This document shows positions 59,401 through 64,000 of a stretch of DNA of 64,000 nucleotides, piece after piece; positions within the stretch are counted from its first letter, which is position 1, and each line of letters begins with the position of its first letter. A program made the position numbers and the translations under genes. The notes under the pieces were generated by a model that was not told where the DNA came from, did not search any database, and saw only the letters and a list, made by a program, of their open reading frames with translations. The DNA is taken from positions 1,318,060 through 1,382,059 of the forward strand of contig NZ_CP059897.1 in NCBI RefSeq assembly GCF_014126615.1, given 5' to 3'. The DNA is from Ciceribacter thiooxidans (GTDB lineage: Bacteria; Pseudomonadota; Alphaproteobacteria; Rhizobiales; Rhizobiaceae).

Positions 59401-59497
59401 CCGGGGCGAAGACGAGCGGCACCTCGACGCCGAGCGGCAAAAAAATTCGCTCCGCGAGATGGGTAAGCAGGTTGTCGAGCTTTCGGACTGCCTTCAT
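56432..59497 (-). CDS. Alpha-mannosidase (GH38)
   Basis: A 1021-residue family 38 glycosidase. After an N-terminal beta domain (1-230) the catalytic domain has ATGHTHIDVAWLW (His239/His241, Asp243 zinc ligands), the nucleophile motif MIWLPDTFGYSASLPQ (Asp353), FVYGHGDGGGGPTREML-like segment and LLNQFHDILPGSSIGAVYEDSDADY (zinc ligand His). The C-terminal beta-sandwiches include ENERLSVRFDDAGRIASI. It removes terminal alpha-mannose in the cytoplasm, since no signal peptide is visible. The ribosome site GGAGGAGGGG precedes the ATG. Confidence 0.94.
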   Translation of the reverse strand: MKAVRKLDNLLTHLAERIFLPLGVEVPLVFAPATAADRAAMVASDRRDWLAVDRNLVWGEPDGYYWFGGTAVLPGAAEGRRIICRVEAAFGNVMGRSDPQCLVRVDGRVRQGVDGNHREFLLTQSGRAGEQFDILIEAGTIEDRRQLGFACALFAHDLVVEDLYYDLKVPLDVARLLAEDDPRRHFILNAIGAAIDMVDLRPGNPTRFRASVAAAKAAAAQIYAAGDFEAKPTIVATGHTHIDVAWLWRVRETRQKMARSMATALTLMEEFPDYRFMYNQCVLLDYLGEDYPELFERIATEVRSGRFEIEGALWLEPDVNIAGGEALVRQILHGIRYHEQTFGVRPRMIWLPDTFGYSASLPQLMAKSGLDTFVTHKLSWNDTNRMPDETLFWQGIDGSTVTAYFLTTQPYDSKSIGTTYCPNLKPTHVMGTWRRHGQQDLSKELFLVYGHGDGGGGPTREMLHNIRRMERGIPGCPRVVHAPMRPFFERLLTRMKGEPERYPIWVGELYAEFHRGTLTSVAKNKRNNRLAETALREIETLAVLAAHNRGEAYPAEELRALWDIVLLNQFHDILPGSSIGAVYEDSDADYAAFFAQARALTAQLAARLAPAGSKALFNVAGRPRGGLVVSPEPFGRPQEQTLVLADGGEAYGLLVPAVPALAVVDLAGPGVHVPAGALSVSERHIENERLSVRFDDAGRIASILDRKAGREVLKPGRVGNRLQAFRDMPAQFDAWDIDSDFEDQVFEIDALVGAEVVERGPLRAAVRFEWRYESSRIVQVVSLEEGARQVEIDCLIDWHEHNTLVKAAFPLDLNTAAVDAEIQFGHVRRASHRNTSWDRARFECSMQRWIDVGEADFGVALLNDCKYGYDAKGTDIRLTLLRSPTYPWPEADQGQHRFRYAVMVHDGDKLAVHEAAEDFNLPLRLIKGGEGGETPPPLLSVETPGIAVEAVKQAEEGGAIIVRLWEVTGARRTAWIMVDPAIRTAELADLLERDGRPLALEDGALTLAFAPFEIVTLMLRG

Positions 59498-59536
59498 GAA
59501 CGCGGCCCCTCCTCCCGGACCATCAGGTGCATCGGA

Positions 59537-60882
59537 TCAGGACCACACACTCGGCTCGTTCTCACGAATGACGATGGCCTCGGCATTCCATCCGGCGGGA
59601 AGCGGCGACGGCCGGTCGAAGGACACCTCTTCCACGACGAGGTTCTCGACGCTGGAGGAAAAGAGCGCGGGCATCCCGTCCGGGTAAGCCACCAGGCCGA
59701 CCACCTCTCCATCGGCATTCTTGACCCAGGCATTCGCACGACCGGCCGCATCCGGAGACGGCGCGAGATCGAAATGCGTCGGTCGCATGTCGTAGCGATG
59801 CCCGCGCAATGGCCCGTCGACCTGACGGACAGCGATACGCGTGAGGCGCACGTCACCGATACCTGATCTCCCGTCCGCGACAAGATTGATGGCGCCTTCC
59901 ATCGAGCCCCTTACGTCCTCGAACACGACCCTCTCGATGCGCCCGGCCGGACGCGTGCCGCGCCGACGGTCGACGATATTGACTGTGATCGCCTCCCCGA
60001 ACCCCAGAAGCCGTCGGGAGTTTCGTGAGCCTCGAGATCTATTCGCCTGAAGACCACGTCTCGGATGCGCCCTCCGTCCCGCGAAAAGATGCCGATCGCA
60101 CGGTTGGAGCGCCTTACCTCACAATCGAAGAAGGAGACGTCCTCGACATCGCCATGCGTCTCCGTGCCGATCTTCAGGGCGCAACTACGGCTTTCGATGC
60201 TGGATCGTTCGACGACGATGTTGCAGCAGCGCCCGACCGGCCGGCCGTCGGGCCGCTGGCTGGCCTTGAGCACGACCCCGTCGTCGGCGGTCGCGATATC
60301 ACAACCGCGCACCAGCACGTCCTCGCAGGCATCGATCACGATGCCGTCGGTGTTCGGCATCTCGCGATCGTTGTCGATCGACACGTCTTCGACGCGCACG
60401 CGCCGGCAATCGACGAGATGGATGGTCCACATCGGCGAGGCATGCACGGAAAAGTCTTCCAGCACGACGTCCGTACAGGCCTGCAGCACCAGGACGCGCG
60501 GCCTCCGCTTCGCCGGGATGTGTGTGCCCATGTCGTCGAGACGGCCGGTGATGAAATCGGGGCCGGGCGCCTCGATGCGTCCCCGCCCGCCGATGCGGAT
60601 GCCGGTCGCATCCGTCGCAAGCATCATGGCGGCGTTGGAGTCCTCCGCCGTCACTTCGACATGATTGGAAAGGTAGGCTTCGTATTCGGGTACAAAGCGT
60701 AACACCGCATCTTCGCCGAGCCGAAAATCGAGCCCGGAGGGCAGACGCAGGGCGCCGGAGAGATGCTCACCGGCACCTAGCTCCAATAGGACGCCGCTCA
60801 CGGCCGCCACGTCGATCGCCTGCTGCAGGGCAATCGTGCAGTCGCCGGAGATCGGCATGAATATTTTTTTATCTTCTACCAC
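59537..60882 (-). pseudogene. GH28-like (polygalacturonase/pectate-lyase superfamily) gene split by a frameshift
   Basis: The reading frame from GTG 60882 (AGGAGGG upstream) encodes a right-handed beta-helix protein with EMPNTDGIVIDACEDVLVRGCDIATADDGVVLKAS and TETHGDVEDVSFFDCEVRR, motifs like NTDG, ADD and HG of GH28. At 59995-59998 a run of four C (minus: GGGG) shifts the frame; adding one base there restores ETPDGFWGSGEAITVNIVD and runs on into FEDVRGSMEGAINLVADG to a stop at 59537. The rejoined protein is about 448 residues. The break is either a real mutation or a homopolymer sequencing error. Without signal peptide it would act on imported oligogalacturonides or related sugars. Confidence 0.75.
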
Positions 60883-61002
60883 AGATCGTCCCTCCTCGCC
60901 ACCCCAGCTTCGATCACGGGAGCGGCTCAATCTATCCATTTTTCCAGTGAATCATCAAGAGGAGACGGAGAGCTCGCGACATTTTCCGGGGAACGCGTTT
61001 GT

Positions 61003-61022
61003 CAAATATCAGTTGAAATATT
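61003..61022. promoter_or_regulatory. AT-rich inverted repeat in the GH28/ROK divergent region
   Basis: AAATAT (61003-61008) and ATATTT (61017-61022) form a short inverted repeat, and TTGAAATATTTTTG at 61012 resembles the AT-rich sites near 54000. It lies 55-75 bases before the ROK start in the 195-base gap 60883-61077. This gap otherwise holds the strong ribosome site of the GH28-like gene and no further gene. Confidence 0.3.
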
Positions 61023-61077
61023 TTTGTTCACCTGCGATGGAGGAGCATAGTCAGAGCGACGACTTGAGGGTCCGAGC

Positions 61078-62055
61078 ATGGTGAAGAAACAGGCGGCCGC
61101 CGGCCCGGAAGCCGCAAGGTCCGACGGGACGCTGCATCGACGTGAAGACCGGCCGACCCACGTCGTGGGCATAGACCTCGGCGGGACGAAAATTCTCGCC
61201 GGCATCGCCGATCATCAAGGAACGATACTCGCCACCATTAACGAGCCGACCCGCCACGGCCCCGATGCGCCCGTGCTGGCGCAACTGGCCGACGTCGTCC
61301 ATCGGCTCGCGGCGGAGATCGGCGTTGCGCTCGACCGCATCGCCCATGTCCAGGTCGGCGTGCCGAGCGCCGTCTCTCCGGCAACGGATCTCGCCTCGCT
61401 CTCCCCCAATCTGGCGCTTCCGGAAGACCGGCCGCTGGCCGCAATGATCGCTTCCCGCCTTCCCTCACCGGTGACCGTCGACAACGACGTCAACCTCGCC
61501 GCCTTTGCGGAGGCGGGCCGGGGTGCCGGCAAGGACAAAGGCTCGCTCGCCTTCATCTCCTTCGGCACCGGCGTCGGCATGGGACTTGTCGTCAGCGGTG
61601 AGATTGTCCGCGGCGAACATGGCCGCGCCGGCGAGATCGCCCTGCTACCCTTCGGCGTGGACGTGCACACGCGCGCGCCATCGACCGAGAATGGGCTTTT
61701 CGAAGACGCAGTAGGGACACCAGGTATTCGCAAGCGCTTCCATCTCGGGGAGACGACCGTCGCCGAACTGTTCGAGAAAGCGATGTCCGGCGACCAGGAG
61801 GCCCGCGCCGCCATCGACGCCGTCGCCCGTGACGCCTCGGTCGGTGTCGCGTCAGTCTTCAGCCTGATCGATCCGGCCGTCGCCGTGATCGGTGGCGGCA
61901 TCGGCAGTCATCCGCTGTTCTTCGAGAGCCTGAAGCGGCATCTGATGCCGCTTCTTCCCTTCCCCTGCCCGCTGGAGCCGAGCTCCTTCGGACCGCGTGC
62001 CGGGATGATCGGAGCCGTCGCGCTCGCGCTACGCCATGCCAGGGCCGCCTCCTAA
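61078..62055 (+). CDS. ROK family sugar kinase
   Basis: A 325-residue ROK protein: ATP/phosphate loop VVGIDLGGTKILAGI (residues 29-43), catalytic aspartate region TVDNDVNLAAFAEA (Asp137), FGTGVGMGLVVSGEIVRGEHGRAGE and VIGGGIGSHPLFFESL. It lacks the N-terminal HTH of ROK repressors and lacks the CxCGxxGC zinc motif that usually follows the GEHGRAGE segment. It probably phosphorylates a hexose or hexosamine such as mannose released by the GH38 enzyme. It is divergent from the GH28-like gene and convergent with the YeeE gene. Confidence 0.9.
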   Translation: MVKKQAAAGPEAARSDGTLHRREDRPTHVVGIDLGGTKILAGIADHQGTILATINEPTRHGPDAPVLAQLADVVHRLAAEIGVALDRIAHVQVGVPSAVSPATDLASLSPNLALPEDRPLAAMIASRLPSPVTVDNDVNLAAFAEAGRGAGKDKGSLAFISFGTGVGMGLVVSGEIVRGEHGRAGEIALLPFGVDVHTRAPSTENGLFEDAVGTPGIRKRFHLGETTVAELFEKAMSGDQEARAAIDAVARDASVGVASVFSLIDPAVAVIGGGIGSHPLFFESLKRHLMPLLPFPCPLEPSSFGPRAGMIGAVALALRHARAAS

Positions 62056-62091
62056 CCTGAAGAGGCGCGAGAATGTCATCTCAGCCCGGCA

Positions 62092-63138
62092 TCAAATCCT
62101 CTGGAAACCGCCGATCAGCTGGCGCAACCCGAACAAGGCGCCGACGACGATGCATGCCAGTGTGACGGGTCCCGACCACGCCAGCACGGCAACACCCGAG
62201 ACGCCCTGCCCGATGGAACAGCCCATGGCGACGACCCCGCCGATGCCCATGAGTGCGGCGCCCCCGACCTGCCGCCCCAGTTCCCGCGGATCTTCGCAGG
62301 CTTCCCAGACGAATGTGCCCTTGATGCTGGAGCCGATGAAGGCGCCGAGAATGACGCCGGCCACGGAGCCGACGGAAAAGGTGATCCCGCCGGCCGTTGA
62401 GGTCATCAGATAGATCAGGGTCCGGCCGATCGGCGCCGTGAAGGACGGCCCCTCCGGCGCAACGGCACCGAGGCTGATGTCTTCGAGATAGGACGTGCCT
62501 GCAAAGCACCAGGTCACGGCAATGCCGGCAGCGACGCCCCAGGCCAGCATATGCCAGTCCTTGCGAAGGCGCTCGTTGGAAAGCGCCCAGACAAGGCAGC
62601 CTACCGCGGTGACCACGATTGTCACCGCCGCCGGAATGCCGAGAAACGCCTGGAGATCGTGGACAATGCCCTGGGGACCGGTCGCCTCGGGCTGAGGAAA
62701 CAGCAGTGTTCGCAGCGGCGCGAGCGGACCGGAAAGAGCGACGAATCCAACGATTCCCATCACGACCACGAGAACGAGCGAACGCACGTCCCCGCCGCCG
62801 AAGCGCGCCAGGGCGCCGAATCCGCAATTGCCCGCAAGCGCCATGCCGTAGCCGAAAAGCAGGCCACCGACGATCGAGGCGAAAGGATTCCACACGAAGG
62901 CGTGATAGAGCGTTCCCTCAAGGTTGATCAGCCCCGCCCAGGCGCCGAGCTGCGTCCCGAGAATTGCGACGCCGATGACGATCCCCCACAACCGGAGACG
63001 CTTCTGGTCACCGCCATAGACGGCGGACTCCAGCGCAGCCAGCGTGCAAAGCCCCCCGAGGCGCCAACCCAGCCCCAGGACGAGGCCGCCACCGAGGCCG
63101 ACGAGCGCCGCCAGAAACCCGACCGGTAGTGTTTCCAT
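62092..63138 (-). CDS. YeeE/YedE family sulfur-compound transporter
   Basis: A 348-residue membrane protein with about nine to ten hydrophobic segments. Conserved cysteine motifs are ALAGNCGFGALARFGGG and GIGGVVAMGCSIGQGVSGV, which in YeeE/TsuA carry thiosulfate through the membrane by cysteine relays. The start is preceded by GGAGGAAGAG. It follows the ArsR-type regulator by 21 bases and lies in a group with a SoxS-like thioredoxin, so uptake or detoxification of sulfur compounds is the likely role. Ends convergent to the ROK gene. Confidence 0.92.
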   Translation of the reverse strand: METLPVGFLAALVGLGGGLVLGLGWRLGGLCTLAALESAVYGGDQKRLRLWGIVIGVAILGTQLGAWAGLINLEGTLYHAFVWNPFASIVGGLLFGYGMALAGNCGFGALARFGGGDVRSLVLVVVMGIVGFVALSGPLAPLRTLLFPQPEATGPQGIVHDLQAFLGIPAAVTIVVTAVGCLVWALSNERLRKDWHMLAWGVAAGIAVTWCFAGTSYLEDISLGAVAPEGPSFTAPIGRTLIYLMTSTAGGITFSVGSVAGVILGAFIGSSIKGTFVWEACEDPRELGRQVGGAALMGIGGVVAMGCSIGQGVSGVAVLAWSGPVTLACIVVGALFGLRQLIGGFQRI

Positions 63139-63159
63139 TGCTCTTCCTCCCCGAAGAGA

Positions 63160-63483
63160 TCAGATGTCTGCTGCTTCCCTGAAAAGGTCTGCCAGAAAGA
63201 TGATGGCTGCCCGGGCTTTGGCGTCGCGGATCGAATAGAAGATCGCATTGCCGTCCCGGCGAGCCGCGACGAGCCCTTCCAGCCTGAGACGCGCGAGCTG
63301 CTGACTGACGACAGCCTGGCGGGCGGAAAGCAGGTTTTCCAGTTCTGTCACGCTCTTGGGACCATCGACCAGGTGACACAGGATGGTCAGCCGGCCATCG
63401 TGCCCCAACGCCTTCAGGAACTTAGACACGCTATCGGCGCGATCGATCAGCTTCTCCAACGCGCCCTCCCCTGGCGCTGGCAT
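63160..63483 (-). CDS. ArsR family regulator (BigR/SqrR-like)
   Basis: A 107-residue winged-helix repressor: FLKALGHDGRLTILCHLVDGPKSVTELENLLSARQAVVSQQLARLRLEGLVAARRDGNAIFYSI. That pattern is close to BigR/SqrR, which respond to persulfides through two cysteines. Only one cysteine (in ILCHLV) is present here. ATG 63483 is preceded by AAGGTGG; the frame is open to 63720 but the extension is implausible. It probably controls the YeeE gene and the SoxS-like gene; 182 bases separate it from the latter. Confidence 0.88.
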   Translation of the reverse strand: MPAPGEGALEKLIDRADSVSKFLKALGHDGRLTILCHLVDGPKSVTELENLLSARQAVVSQQLARLRLEGLVAARRDGNAIFYSIRDAKARAAIIFLADLFREAADI

Positions 63484-63665
63484 GGCCACCTTGTTCACGT
63501 CCTTCACATCCCTTCGGGTGAACGCGCTTCGAACCGATGCGATTGCGCGCGTCCGCGGTGCCCGAGCAGACGCAACAGATTGCCGCGACAGGCTGTCTTC
63601 GGGCACGTGGATACTGTGCCTCAGCCTCGTATACTGCCTCACGGACGATCCGGACAGGGTATTTT

Positions 63666-64000
63666 TCACTTTGTCACCGCCGCGTCGGCCTCGCCAATCA
63701 GGCCGTCCAGCAAAGCCCAAAAGAAGTCTTCACCGGGGTATCCTTCGATTCGCCCCTTCTCCACGCCGTCGATGACAAGGACGAAGGTGGGCGTAAAGAC
63801 TGGCGATCTGGCAATGGTCAGATCCGGCGGCAATTTGCCGTGGAGATCGAGGCGGCGAAGCGGCGCAAGGCGGCCCTCGCGGGTCTTGGGATATTCCGGC
63901 GCCACCTCTTCGTTCCAGCGAGCGCAATAGATGCAGCCGGCCTGCTCGAACATCAACAGTTCCATGGCCGCGTCCGCCGGCAGAGCAGGCAGAAGAAGAA
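63666..64000 (-). CDS. SoxS-like periplasmic thioredoxin (partial, N-terminus beyond right edge)
   Basis: The frame is open through base 64000, and the codons before MELLMFEQAG read LLLPALPADAA, the end of a signal peptide. The gene therefore starts outside the window; ATG 63965 is internal. The visible part has the redox motif CIYC, then RLAPLRRLDLHGKLPPDL and VFTPTFVLVIDGVEKGRIEGYPGEDFFWALLDGL, a pattern of SoxS/SoxW-type thioredoxins that keep Sox enzymes reduced. The neighbouring YeeE and ArsR-type genes support sulfur oxidation or detoxification. Confidence 0.85.
   Translation of the reverse strand, partial: LLLPALPADAAMELLMFEQAGCIYCARWNEEVAPEYPKTREGRLAPLRRLDLHGKLPPDLTIARSPVFTPTFVLVIDGVEKGRIEGYPGEDFFWALLDGLIGEADAAVTK

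Noticed and set aside
1..64000. Mobile elements, CRISPR arrays, tRNA/rRNA genes
   Set aside because: I found no transposase or integrase motifs, no spaced direct repeats, and no tRNA- or rRNA-like segments on either strand by inspection.

Overview
The window is high-GC DNA with dense, co-directional operons. Many genes overlap by ATGA or GTGA at their junctions. Four LacI-family regulators, three sugar or peptide-type ABC systems and an iron operator of the TGA-N9-TCA (IRO/RirA) type point to an alphaproteobacterium of the order Rhizobiales, most likely Rhizobiaceae (Sinorhizobium/Ensifer/Rhizobium). The content is accessory catabolism and iron scavenging, as is usual on a chromid or megaplasmid. 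I see no rRNA, tRNA, CRISPR array, insertion sequence or replication origin.

Layout. (1) 1-3067: a sugar-phosphate isomerase-like gene cut by the left edge, a LacI regulator with candidate operators, and a glutathione S-transferase. (2) 3115-18440: a catecholate siderophore locus. Ten minus-strand genes run almost without gaps from a TonB receptor (17304) to a phosphopantetheinyl transferase (3115). They encode receptor, catechol O-methyltransferase-like enzyme, Fe-siderophore binding protein, EntC, EntE, isochorismatase, free-standing aryl carrier protein, a C-A-T-TE synthetase with the complete EntF serine code, EntA, siderophore esterase and Sfp-type transferase. A divergent AraC regulator shares the promoter region, which holds a perfect IRO-type palindrome. 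The predicted product is a cyclic tri-(2,3-dihydroxybenzoyl-serine), that is enterobactin, or an O-methylated relative. (3) 18450-25683: glycerate kinase, a small membrane protein, a flavin monooxygenase, and a GlxA-type regulator divergent from a four-gene set (DJ-1-like, DoxX, RibD/DHFR-like, SRPBCC).

(4) 25696-36303: one minus-strand operon with a CUT1 sugar ABC transporter, two different GMC oxidoreductases, an SDR, a Dabb protein, a DUF993 aldolase-like enzyme and a LacI regulator. It looks like uptake and oxidative breakdown of a sugar or glycoside. A second LacI regulator (36628-37653) is divergent from it. (5) 37712-42571: an operon of Gfo/Idh/MocA oxidoreductase, fused CoA-transferase, enoyl-CoA hydratase and aldehyde dehydrogenase. 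Its promoter can be read directly, with two LacI-type operators 21 bp apart.

(6) 42771-62055: a glycan-utilisation locus. It has an OppA/AgpA-type ABC transporter, a HAD fusion protein, an unrecognised 835-residue protein, a GH105 unsaturated-uronyl hydrolase, a LacI regulator, a PHP metallohydrolase, a GH38 alpha-mannosidase, a GH28-like gene broken by a one-base frameshift, and a divergent ROK kinase. The enzymes lack signal peptides, so oligosaccharides appear to be imported intact and degraded in the cytoplasm. (7) 62092-64000: a sulfur-handling group of YeeE/YedE transporter, ArsR-type regulator and SoxS-like thioredoxin, the last cut by the right edge.

Most promising for new biology: the 835-residue protein as a candidate lyase beside GH105; the enterobactin-type operon with a split EntB and an O-methyltransferase; and the operon with two GMC oxidoreductases plus DUF993.
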